Below are positions 28,053-35,823 of a stretch of DNA of 44,339 nt, piece after piece (the first letter of the stretch is position 1; each line of letters starts with the position of its first letter). The stretch comes from an uncultured Saprospiraceae bacterium (GTDB lineage Bacteria > Bacteroidota > Bacteroidia > Chitinophagales > Saprospiraceae), in assembly GCA_938007965.1 (NCBI GenBank), contig CALLMH010000103.1, positions 1 through 44,339 on the forward strand, in the 5' to 3' direction. A model generated the notes under the pieces. The model did not search any database. It saw only the letters and a list, made by a program, of their open reading frames with translations, and was not told the DNA's origin. The position numbers were made by a program, and so were the translations under genes.

Positions 28053-28260
28053 CTTCTGTCAAATATTTAAAAATGATAATAATTGAATCTACGATATCGC
28101 AAATCTTAAGGAAAATCTCATCCGTCTTAGATTCCAAGGCGAAGTTGGGCATATTATATTTCTTATTTAACAGAAAATAGAATTAGTTCACATATTGATC
28201 TATTTAAATAATTTCTAAAAAGAAAATCTTTCAATAGCCGTCTAATGATAAAACTATCCA

Positions 28261-28268
28261 TACTTTTG
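28261..28268 (+). promoter_or_regulatory. -7 promoter element of fhs
   Basis: TACTTTTG fits TAnnTTTG, 40 nt before the ATG at 28309. No -33 TTTG at the right distance. Confidence 0.4.
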
Positions 28269-28308
28269 GTATTACCTAACTTACTGAAACAATTAAAAGA
28301 CTTTATAT

Positions 28309-29988
28309 ATGTCTCACAACAGAACTGACATCGATATCGCCCAATCGAACGAGATGGATCACATCAAAAACATTGCAGCAAGTCTAAATATAGCTGAAGA
28401 TGACTTGGAAATGTATGGAAAGTATAAAGCCAAACTCCCACTATCACTTCTACACAAAGAAAAGATAGCTAAGTCTAATCTCATATTGGTCACAGCAATG
28501 ACACCCACCCCTGCTGGCGAAGGAAAAACTACTACGTCCATAGGATTAACCGAAGGTCTCAATAAGATCGGCCAAAAAGCAACTGTCGTACTCAGAGAAC
28601 CCTCACTAGGGCCAGTATTTGGCATCAAAGGGGGAGCTGCTGGCGGCGGATTCGCCCAAGTTGTACCGATGGAAGATATCAACTTACATTTTACAGGTGA
28701 CTTCTCTGCCGTAGAAAAAGCTAATAATCTACTTTCAGCTCTAATCGACAATAACATACAAAGCAAAACGAAGAGTCTCGGAATAGATCCTAGGACGATC
28801 GTATGGAAACGTGTCATGGATATGAATGATCGAGCGCTTAGAGATATCGTCATCGGTCTCGGAGGCACAGCCAACGGGGTACCAAGGGAAGATGGATTCA
28901 ACATTACGCCCGCTTCGGAGGTCATGGCGATTCTATGCATGTCAGAAGATTTCGGTGATCTCAAACGTCGATTAGGGAATATATTCATAGGATACACACT
29001 TCAAAGAGAGCCCATATATGCCCGTGATCTAAAAGCAGAAAATGCAATGGCTATACTGCTCAAAGATGCTATCAAACCAAATCTAGTGCAGACACTCGAA
29101 GGAAATCCTGCTATCATTCATGGAGGACCATTTGCAAATATTGCGCAGGGGACCAACACTATATTAGCGACCAAGATGGGAATGTCTCTGTCTGATTATG
29201 TGGTAACAGAGGCTGGCTTCGGGGCTGATCTCGGCGCTGAAAAATTTCTAAATATCAAATGCGTATCGGCGGGACTTAAACCCCAAGCATTGGTATTGGT
29301 AGCCACTATAAGAGCACTCCGACATCACGGCGGAGCCAAAAAAGAAGAATATAATACACCGTCTATTGATAGGGTAAGTGCTGGATTTTCTAATCTTGAA
29401 AAGCACATCGAAAACTGTATGGGATTTGGGCTCAGACCTGTAGTCGCTATCAATGCTTTCCCTTCTGATACGATGGAAGAAGTGAAATTTATCCAAAATA
29501 AGTGTAAAGAACTTGGCGTCAACGCCATTGTAGCTCGAGGGTGGGCAGACGGTGGAGAAGGAATGAAAGATCTGGCAAAAGCTGTCGTAGATATAATAGA
29601 TAGCGGCGTCAATGATTTCAAACCACTATACGATTGGAAAAGTCCCGTAAAAGAGAAAATAGAAACCATCGCTACTAAAATATACGGCGCAGATGGTGTT
29701 TCATTCAGTAAAAAAGCACTGATTGATCTCAAACGCATCGACAAACTAGGACTCAATGAGCTTCCTATATGTATGGCTAAAACCCAAAAGTCATTCTCTG
29801 ATAATGATAAATTACTCGGGCGTCCAACTGACTTTGAAGTAGAAGTAAGAGAATTCGAATATGCTGTAGGTGCTGGTTTTATAATACCAATACTAGGTAA
29901 AATGATGCGTATGCCTGGGTTACCCGCTACGCCTGCAAGTGAACACATGAAGATAGATAATGAAGGAGTAATCAGTGGATTAAGTTGA
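28309..29988 (+). CDS. fhs: formate--tetrahydrofolate ligase
   Basis: ATP-dependent ligase producing 10-formyl-THF from formate and THF. The 559-residue protein has the nucleotide loop TPTPAGEGKTT (65-75), VLREPSLGPVFGIKGGAAGGG, and VVTEAGFGADLGAEKF, all classic. Length matches the monofunctional bacterial enzyme (about 556-560). fmt, which uses its product, lies about 2 kb downstream. Two long reading frames on the opposite strand (28359-28997 and 29325-29948) are shadows of this conserved sequence. Confidence 0.97.
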   Translation: MSHNRTDIDIAQSNEMDHIKNIAASLNIAEDDLEMYGKYKAKLPLSLLHKEKIAKSNLILVTAMTPTPAGEGKTTTSIGLTEGLNKIGQKATVVLREPSLGPVFGIKGGAAGGGFAQVVPMEDINLHFTGDFSAVEKANNLLSALIDNNIQSKTKSLGIDPRTIVWKRVMDMNDRALRDIVIGLGGTANGVPREDGFNITPASEVMAILCMSEDFGDLKRRLGNIFIGYTLQREPIYARDLKAENAMAILLKDAIKPNLVQTLEGNPAIIHGGPFANIAQGTNTILATKMGMSLSDYVVTEAGFGADLGAEKFLNIKCVSAGLKPQALVLVATIRALRHHGGAKKEEYNTPSIDRVSAGFSNLEKHIENCMGFGLRPVVAINAFPSDTMEEVKFIQNKCKELGVNAIVARGWADGGEGMKDLAKAVVDIIDSGVNDFKPLYDWKSPVKEKIETIATKIYGADGVSFSKKALIDLKRIDKLGLNELPICMAKTQKSFSDNDKLLGRPTDFEVEVREFEYAVGAGFIIPILGKMMRMPGLPATPASEHMKIDNEGVISGLS

Positions 29989-29990
29989 AT

Positions 29991-30255
29991 TTAGCCTAAA
30001 AGCGGTGCTATTGTTTATCAATATTATCAGCCAATCGCCAAGAGTGGCTTGCTACAAAGAAGCAAACGCATGTAGGCATTTTTAGCGCTGCCGGCTTTCA
30101 ATTTTTTATCGATAAAAAACTGAAACAAAAAACGAGTGTTTGCTAAACAAGTCATCTCTTATATCAAGGCTTTACTCAGTGCCAATTCAACTTGGTGCAG
30201 CAAATTTATAATATACCAGAATTCAGAAAGTGCCTTTATTTCTGCACATCCCTCC
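29991..30255. repeat. dispersed intergenic repeat, copy A
   Basis: Starts a few bases after the fhs stop. About the first 190 bp align closely with copy B (35302-35500), including TTTATCAATATTATCAGCC and GTTTGCTAAACAAG. Near 30097-30124 it has an AT-rich inverted repeat with 14-nt arms and one A-C mismatch. Relative to copy B it lacks about 150 nt in the middle, then resumes with the shared end block (30179-30255). No coding frame is kept across copies. Confidence 0.8.
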
Positions 30256-30299
30256 TTAATTCTGAACTAACCTCAATAGACAAGTATCAAAGTAAATTA

Positions 30300-30307
30300 T
30301 ATCTTTG
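30300..30307 (+). promoter_or_regulatory. -7-like element before the candidate small RNA
   Basis: TATCTTTG fits TAnnTTTG; the sequence downstream runs into a strong plus-strand terminator within about 105 nt. No clear -33 element. Confidence 0.35.
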
Positions 30308-30313
30308 ACTTGC

Positions 30314-30414
30314 TTCTAGGAGGATTAGGGCACTCATTATTATTAATGCAAGTGCACGACAAGGCCTTTTCTGACGATAAGAAGTATGAGCTCGACTTTT
30401 GTTGAGCTCTTTTT
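30314..30414 (+). ncRNA. candidate small RNA of about 100 nt
   Basis: A short unit with a -7 box at its start and a Rho-independent terminator at its end. Inside, GCACT-CATT pairs with AATG-(CA)-AGTGC around ATTATT at about 30332-30357. The unit does not belong to the repeat next to it. An open frame of about 40 codons crosses it but has no good start. It might instead be just the long 3' end of the fhs transcript. No family recognised. Confidence 0.3.
30388..30414 (+). terminator. Rho-independent terminator (plus strand)
   Basis: GAGCTCGAC (30388-30396), loop TTTT, GTTGAGCTC (30401-30409): nine base pairs counting one G-U, then TTTTT. The U-run touches the stop codon of the convergent NlpC/P60 gene. 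It would end transcripts coming from fhs or from the candidate small RNA. Confidence 0.75.
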
Positions 30415-31243
30415 AATTGGTTGAAGAATTATTGGGTATTACCCTTTTGATAAATCGAAGCGTGTGCGTATAACTGCGCTTGCCCTTATGATAGATTCCA
30501 AAATGATCAAGTTTATCAATACGGACCATGCCTGATGCGTGGATGATATGATTATCTTCAAGTATGATACCGACGTGATGTATTCGTCCCGCTTTATTTA
30601 CAAAGTAAGCGAGATCTCCCACGTTACTCGCAGCTACGAAATCCACCATCTCTCCGATTTCAGCTTGCTGGTAAGCATCTCTCGGTAATCGAACTCCAAA
30701 TATCTTAAAAACCGCTTGCGTAAACCCTGAACAATCGATACCAAAAGGGCTTCTACCTCCCCATAGATATGGAGCATTTATATACTTTCGGGCTACTTTG
30801 ATGAGTAACTCTGGTGTGACAGTTACTTGATCAGGCGTTATCACTTGACCGCTGTAGACGAGTTTGTCTTTTTTTATTTTGAATATCATCCCATCATACT
30901 GCGGAAGACTACTTGCGCACAAAATCGGAAACGAAATATCGCCAGACATGATCGGATGCGCCACTTCTAGAGGATATGCTCTATTGTACCGATGATCCTC
31001 AAATTCATCCTCTGTGAGCCCTTCGAGTTGCTTAGGATCCATCCAGCCTTCATAATCATCCCATTCGCACTTTACCTTAACCCAACTTTTATTTTTCTTG
31101 GATAAAATACTTACTAGCTCACCGTATAGAAGTTGGGAAATCATCTCAGATGCATCATCAGCTTTTTTCCTAATCGGAGCTACACTGACTCGACAGAGTC
31201 CATGAGTTTTAGGAATTTTAATCTTAGCTTTCTTTTGCTTCAC
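30413..31243 (-). CDS. NlpC/P60 (C40) cell-wall hydrolase with SH3 domain
   Basis: 276-residue peptidase that cleaves peptidoglycan stem peptides (typically gamma-D-Glu-meso-Dap). N-terminal SH3b-like domain about residues 15-75 (VSVAPIRKKADDASEMISQLLYGE, SWVKVKCEWDDYEGWM), a middle SH3-like part, then the catalytic domain: Cys171 in GIDCSGFTQ, His223 in IHHVGI and His235 in HIIHASG complete the Cys-His-His set. No obvious signal peptide is seen at this start (MKQKKAKIKIPKTHG), which is odd for a wall enzyme; cytoplasmic recycling of muropeptides is an alternative. Similar to YkfC-type gamma-D-glutamyl-L-diamino acid endopeptidases. Confidence 0.88.
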   Translation of the reverse strand: MKQKKAKIKIPKTHGLCRVSVAPIRKKADDASEMISQLLYGELVSILSKKNKSWVKVKCEWDDYEGWMDPKQLEGLTEDEFEDHRYNRAYPLEVAHPIMSGDISFPILCASSLPQYDGMIFKIKKDKLVYSGQVITPDQVTVTPELLIKVARKYINAPYLWGGRSPFGIDCSGFTQAVFKIFGVRLPRDAYQQAEIGEMVDFVAASNVGDLAYFVNKAGRIHHVGIILEDNHIIHASGMVRIDKLDHFGIYHKGKRSYTHTLRFIKRVIPNNSSTN

Positions 31244-31308
31244 TGATTATGATTATACTTATAGCGATTCTTTAATTGAAAAGCTTCACCTTAATCCTAT
31301 TTATAGTG

Positions 31309-31316
31309 CAAATTTA
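31309..31316 (-). promoter_or_regulatory. -7 promoter element of the NlpC/P60 gene
   Basis: Minus strand TAAATTTG fits TAnnTTTG; 65 nt before the ATG at 31243. -33 element not clear. Confidence 0.35.
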
Positions 31317-31585
31317 TTGCCAAAAATGTGAGGGATTTATTCATAGTACAACTTCTTATAAGTAGCATGAATCTTTTAGCTTACATATTATGGTGACATT
31401 TCGATGATTATTAAAATGTATGCGATACATCTTGACTTATGCTTAACAGCTAAAATTGATTGATTTGTAGATTACTGCGGGACATTGAAAAGACGAAATA
31501 ATAACTTCGAAAAATGTCAAATTGGAATACATCCGATTGTTGCGCACTTCAGAAAAAGAGCGAAGTATTCTATATCTTCGTGACA

Positions 31586-32129
31586 ATGAAATACGCATTT
31601 ATTTTCCATACTATCAGCTTGCGATCAGAGGGGTGCCTCTCCCCTACCTGCATCCTATGACTACTGCCATCTGCTTGCGGGGTCTCAATCCATCAAGACT
31701 GAATCTAGTATGAATTTGGACTCTCTTATGGTGTCCACAAAAACAGGCGTCTATGTATTGGAGCACGGATCAGATGCGATTACTACCAGAGCTAATCTCA
31801 GTCAGAATGCATAGAAAACAATGGACATCCAATACTTCATTTTTTCTGAGGATAATATTGGGACTATATCCTGTGATTACATGCTAAGAGCCGCTTGTCA
31901 TGGAGTAAGCGTCAGAGTCATAGTAGATGACCTGATGGTGGATACTGATTACAACTATATCCTAGCGCTGGACCAACATAAAAACATCGATATCAAAATT
32001 TATAATCCCAATATGAATATCGGGAAGAATATGGCCTATACCTCTATCTATCTTATAGTGCTATATTTGAGGCAACTTGCGACGTCCTCACTATCCAATA
32101 GTATGATTTACTATATTGTATCCATTTAG
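31586..32129 (+). pseudogene. decayed phospholipase D / cardiolipin synthase-like gene
   Basis: A broken N-terminal piece of a PLD-family lipoprotein. From 31710 one frame reads MNLDSLMVSTKTGVYVLEHG, then meets a TAG at 31812-31814 exactly where relatives have Glu in NAEKTIDIQYFIFS, and continues MDIQYFIFSEDNIG, LRAACHGVSVRVIVDDLMVD and IKIYNPNMNIGKN up to about 32025. The rest, including both HKD catalytic motifs, is missing. Upstream, MKYAFIFHTISL at 31586 in another frame could be the old signal peptide, which would need a frameshift near 31650. The end overlaps the 3' end of fmt. Cannot make an active enzyme. Family match is from memory but specific. Confidence 0.75.
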
Positions 32130-33023
32130 CAATGATCTAATATCCATTCTTTTCTTTCCTTGCATTTTCAATTCCAGTATAGCTATATATCCGTCAGCAC
32201 AAGCGATCTTGAGGTATCTCTTATTATCGGTCAATATAGTCCCTGGCGAATGTGCAGGATCTAGTTCTTCATCTGACTGTCCAGATTTCAGAATTTTACA
32301 CTCTAGCCCATCTATGGTAGTCCATGCGGTTGGATACGGATTCAATCCTCTGATATGATTATAGACATCGATCGTCGGCTTAGTGAAATCAATTTCACAA
32401 GTTTCATGATATATTTTAGGAGCTTTGGATACGAGGCTGTCGTCCTGTTCCCTTAGTTCGATTTTTCCTGATGCCACCGCACTCACTGTCTTGAGCACCA
32501 CTTCTGCACCAATATGCTTCAGCCTCTCATAGACATCCCCTGTAGTATCTTCGTCTGAAATTCTTGTCTTTTCTTGAAACAAGAGATCACCTGTATCTAT
32601 CTCATGCTTTAATTTGAAACTCGTGACTCCGGTTTCTTTAGCCCCTGTCATCACTGCCCAATGAATAGGCGCTGCTCCTCTAAACCTAGGCAACAGCGAA
32701 CCATGTAGATTATAAGTGCCATGTAAGGGCATATTCCAAATGATTTCAGGCAACATTCTAAATGCGACCACAATCTGTAGATCAGCTCTTAATTGTCTAA
32801 CCTCTTCTACGAAATTAGGATCTTTTAGATTTCTAGGTTGTAGAATATTTAAACCTTGCTTGACTGCATATTTTTTCACATCGGACTCAATCAGCTTCTT
32901 TCCACCTCGCCCACCGAATTTGTCAGTTGCGGTGATTACACCTACTATATCATATCCATTTTCTACTAATATCTTCAAGGCTGGGACTGCAAACTCTGGC
33001 GTCCCCATATATATAATTCTCAT
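32091..33023 (-). CDS. fmt: methionyl-tRNA formyltransferase
   Basis: Formylates Met-tRNAfMet using 10-formyl-THF. Starting at the ATG at 33023 (MRIIYMGTPEFAVPALK) gives 310 residues, the usual length; a longer in-frame start at 33065 adds 14 residues that the family lacks. The catalytic region shows YNLHGSLLPRFRGAAPIHWAV and the HEIDTGDLL motif carrying the active-site Asp; the C-terminal RNA-binding domain follows (IRGLNPYPTAWT). No def gene is adjacent. Its 3' end meets the phospholipase D pseudogene. Confidence 0.95.
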   Translation of the reverse strand: MRIIYMGTPEFAVPALKILVENGYDIVGVITATDKFGGRGGKKLIESDVKKYAVKQGLNILQPRNLKDPNFVEEVRQLRADLQIVVAFRMLPEIIWNMPLHGTYNLHGSLLPRFRGAAPIHWAVMTGAKETGVTSFKLKHEIDTGDLLFQEKTRISDEDTTGDVYERLKHIGAEVVLKTVSAVASGKIELREQDDSLVSKAPKIYHETCEIDFTKPTIDVYNHIRGLNPYPTAWTTIDGLECKILKSGQSDEELDPAHSPGTILTDNKRYLKIACADGYIAILELKMQGKKRMDIRSLLNGYNIVNHTIG

Positions 33024-33400
33024 AAATTTCCCTTTTTCGAATTCATTACTGTAATTAAAGTACAAGCAATCAAAGTATTCTATGCAAGTATATAGGGTTT
33101 AAATCTAAATTATGTATTGCTCTATTATTTTTTTAACATTTTAGATTAAAGTATACGCTAGTTCTCCATTATCAAATTTGTATATTTGCCGACTAATAAC
33201 GGATTAAACTTTTTAATCAAGAATATTATTTTATGAATTAATAGTTGAATTAGCTTTAAACTCTTGAGATAGTATTAATAATATTCAAATAATTGTTAAT
33301 GATTCAGCTTATTTGAAGGTTCTCGTTAGCCAACTACAAACACCCTAGGAAATCAATCAACATAGTTTTTTGATTTGCCACCAATAAAAATTTCAAGAAT
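33024..33400. other. 377-bp divergent intergenic region
   Basis: Between fmt and the CRD-OmpA gene. AT-rich; contains one TAnnTTTG box (33181-33188). Nothing else found. Confidence 0.5.
33181..33188 (+). promoter_or_regulatory. -7 promoter element upstream of the CRD-OmpA gene
   Basis: TATATTTG fits TAnnTTTG and would give a long 5' leader of about 205 nt before the ATG at 33401. I see no conserved leader structure. Confidence 0.35.
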
Positions 33401-35182
33401 ATGAAATATGTATTAACGCTATTTTTGACGTCTATTTATTTTTTTTCGTTTGCTCAATTTGCCAAAGTAGAAGGTTATATATATGAAACGGGAAATAGAG
33501 GCTACATCAATGGAGTAAATGTCACGGCTGAAAATATTGACACGGATAAGTTAATCTCAAAAACTACAACCAATGTAGAGGGATTCTTCACATTAGATGT
33601 TCCAGAAAACTCGAATATAAGACTGTACGCTACCAAGGAAATGTTCGATGTGAAAAAGCTAGACCTACCAGTTAAAAAAGGTAAAGTATTCGTAAAGTTA
33701 GAGATGGGACGAATGCCTGGGTACACCTTCGAAGTGACGCTGGCCGAAAAAAGAGATAACGAGAATATCGTCGTAGATGCCATAAAAGGCGCAAGGATAG
33801 AAGTATACAATAATACCAAAAGAGAATCTGTAATGGATCTAAAGGAGCATATGTCTCCAGAATTCCAATTGAATCTAGCCAAAGGCAATCATTATACAAT
33901 ACTCATCAGAAAAGAAGGCTATCTCTCAAAAAGAATGGAAGCTAAGGTAGATGTGGAAGGATGCATACTTTGCTTCGACGGCGTCGGCGAGGTCAATCCT
34001 GGAGTATCGGATAACCTTACAGAGAATAATGCTTTCGGAGTTCTTCTCGCTAATGTGGAGCTGGAAAGGATCTTTACAGGTAAAAAAATGGAAATACAGA
34101 ATCTACTATATGGTACCAATCAATATAAGCTCAAAGGCAAGGCCAAGCAGGAGCTAACCAAAGTAATCACTCTGATGAAGGACAACCCTAATCTAACGCT
34201 AGAATTAGGATCTCATACGGATAGTCGAGGTAATAATGCGGGAAATCAAAGACTATCAGATCGTAGAGCAAAGGAGGCAGTAGACTACCTAATCATGAAA
34301 GGTGACATAGCTAGATCTAGAGTCATCTCTAAAGGTTATGGAGAAAATGTACTCCTCAATAACTGTGCTGATGGTGTAAAATGTTCGGACGCAGAGCATG
34401 CAAGAAATAGAAGAACTGAACTTAAAATCGTAGGTATAACAAATGTATCTGAAATAAAGTCACTCAAAAGAATGAAAGAAGAAGAGCATATGGAAGAAGA
34501 AATCCTAACGCTCATGGATCAAAAAGAAGTAAGAGCCGAAAGTATAGAAGAACTGCAAAATAGATTAAATACTGAAGCGAGCAATACTAAAACGAAACCA
34601 ACACCAAAGCCAACTCAACAAGAAGCCGATACAGATGTGATCAAAGAAGTGAAAGAATCAAAAAAACCAGAAATTCTAAATAAGGTAAAAGAAATAAAAG
34701 AGGAAAATAAGACAGAAGAGAAAATAACAGAAACTAAAATAGATTACACGAAGAAAGTAAAGGAAAGTACAAATGAAGTAAATGAAGTAATCGAAAAACC
34801 TGCAAAAGCGATAGCAGAAAATGTAACTAAGTCCAAATCTTCAGTAGAGAATAATAAGAGGAAAGAAATAACGACAAATCTTGAACCACAATTTGACGAT
34901 ATGCCTGGCTTGGAAGTCGTAAAAGAGGATGCAACACTCGACATTAAGGAAGGAGTAAAAGTAGTATTATATAGAGATCTAGAACCACTTTCCGAGAACC
35001 ATCCAATATTCAAACGTCATAAGAATATAGAATCATTTAGAGATACTGACAAAACATTCAACTACATGATCGGAGGATTTGGTAGCATGTTTGATGCTAA
35101 CAAATTCTATAAATCCTTTATCAAACCTCAATACAAGGGATCTTTCATTGCGACTATTAAAGATGGCAAAATGCTAAAGTAA
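33401..35182 (+). CDS. envelope protein: CRD, OmpA peptidoglycan-binding and SPOR-like domains
   Basis: 593-residue exported protein. Signal peptide 1-19; a carboxypeptidase-regulatory-like (CRD) beta-sandwich about 22-105, probably followed by a second such module (115-170); an OmpA_C domain about 220-345 with LELGSHTDSRGNNAGNQRLSDRRAKE, which binds peptidoglycan Dap through conserved Asp and Arg; a long Lys/Glu-rich low-complexity linker 350-500; and a C-terminal segment of about 75 residues (GGFGSMFDANKFYKSFIKPQ) with SPOR-like pattern. The combination CRD+OmpA recalls PorE, the T9SS cell-wall anchor, but the TPR and propeller domains of PorE are absent. Two peptidoglycan-binding modules in one chain suggest a role at division or in outer-membrane tethering. 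Confidence 0.78.
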   Translation: MKYVLTLFLTSIYFFSFAQFAKVEGYIYETGNRGYINGVNVTAENIDTDKLISKTTTNVEGFFTLDVPENSNIRLYATKEMFDVKKLDLPVKKGKVFVKLEMGRMPGYTFEVTLAEKRDNENIVVDAIKGARIEVYNNTKRESVMDLKEHMSPEFQLNLAKGNHYTILIRKEGYLSKRMEAKVDVEGCILCFDGVGEVNPGVSDNLTENNAFGVLLANVELERIFTGKKMEIQNLLYGTNQYKLKGKAKQELTKVITLMKDNPNLTLELGSHTDSRGNNAGNQRLSDRRAKEAVDYLIMKGDIARSRVISKGYGENVLLNNCADGVKCSDAEHARNRRTELKIVGITNVSEIKSLKRMKEEEHMEEEILTLMDQKEVRAESIEELQNRLNTEASNTKTKPTPKPTQQEADTDVIKEVKESKKPEILNKVKEIKEENKTEEKITETKIDYTKKVKESTNEVNEVIEKPAKAIAENVTKSKSSVENNKRKEITTNLEPQFDDMPGLEVVKEDATLDIKEGVKVVLYRDLEPLSENHPIFKRHKNIESFRDTDKTFNYMIGGFGSMFDANKFYKSFIKPQYKGSFIATIKDGKMLK

Positions 35183-35301
35183 ATGCTGTGATGTCTTTTG
35201 GAAGTAATCTATACATCGGGAATTCCGTAAATAACGAATATACTTATTCCATAACAGCTCATCTAACTACCTCTGAAAAGATTACAAGGCTTATTGGTCT
35301 T

Positions 35302-35724
35302 TTAGCCTGAAAAACGGTGCTATTTTTTTATCAATATTATCAGCCGATCGCCCAAGAGTGGCTTACTACGAAGAAGCAACCGCGCGCAGGCATTTCTAGC
35401 GCTGCTGATTTTCAATTTTTTATTGATAAAAAACTGAAACAAAAAAACGAATGTTTGCTAAACAAGCCATCTCTTATATCAAGGCTTTACTCAGTGCTTA
35501 TCGTTTTTCAAAAACAAATTTTCTAAACAGCACCAAACTCACTGCCAGGGGCGTCTAAAGTGACGCGCGTTTGCTTTGCAAGCCACTCTGACTAAAAAAT
35601 GGTTCTGTTTTAAACCAAAACAGTCTCCGAAAAACTACACTAACTAAGGCCGTATTAACTTGTTGCAGCAATTTTATATAATACAGAATTCTGAAAGTAC
35701 CCTTACTTCTGATCATCCTGATTT
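35302..35724. repeat. dispersed intergenic repeat, copy B (longest)
   Basis: About 420 bp between two convergent genes. The first 200 bp align with copy A at roughly 90 percent by eye. The hairpin at 35411-35438 corresponds to those at 30097-30124 and 44244-44273. It contains a middle part that copy A lacks, with a further hairpin (CTGTTTT AAACC AAAACAG, near 35607), and ends with the shared CTTACTTCTGA-like block. A 69-codon open frame at 35317-35526 is not maintained in copy A. Confidence 0.8.
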
Positions 35725-35759
35725 ACTCCCTACCGCTTGATATCCCCAATGTAATTGCG

Positions 35760-35798
35760 AAAAATAAAAATGACCGACTAAATTAATAGACGGTCATT
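35760..35798 (-). terminator. Rho-independent terminator of the thioredoxin/SprB-repeat gene
   Basis: Minus strand AATGACCG-T-CTA, loop TTAATT, TAG-T-CGGTCATT: 8+3 base pairs with one mismatch, followed by TTTATTTTTC. Lies about 25 nt downstream of the stop at 35824. Confidence 0.8.
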
Positions 35799-35823
35799 AT
35801 ATTTCATAAGTAATAAGTTGTAT

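Noticed and set aside
27000-28300. CRISPR arrays or tRNA genes anywhere in the window
   Set aside because: No regularly spaced repeats and no cloverleaf T-loop (GGTTCRANYCC-like) were seen on reading either strand; the coordinates given are only nominal.
28359-28997. 212-codon open frame on the minus strand inside fhs
   Set aside because: It lies wholly antisense to a strongly conserved gene, and its residue content (Pro/Ser/Arg-rich) is what a shadow frame gives. The same holds for 29325-29948.
30268-30405. About 40-codon open frame reading LLLGGLGHSLLLMQVHDKAF
   Set aside because: It has no good start, overlaps the terminator stem, and resembles nothing I know. It may be a relic of a coding sequence, but that cannot be supported.
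31522-31713. 63-codon open frame on the plus strand upstream of the phospholipase D remnant
   Set aside because: It runs in a different frame from the PLD similarity and has no family features.
35317-35526. 69-codon open frame in repeat copy B
   Set aside because: In copy A the same sequence has stops and shifts in every frame, so the frame is not under coding selection.
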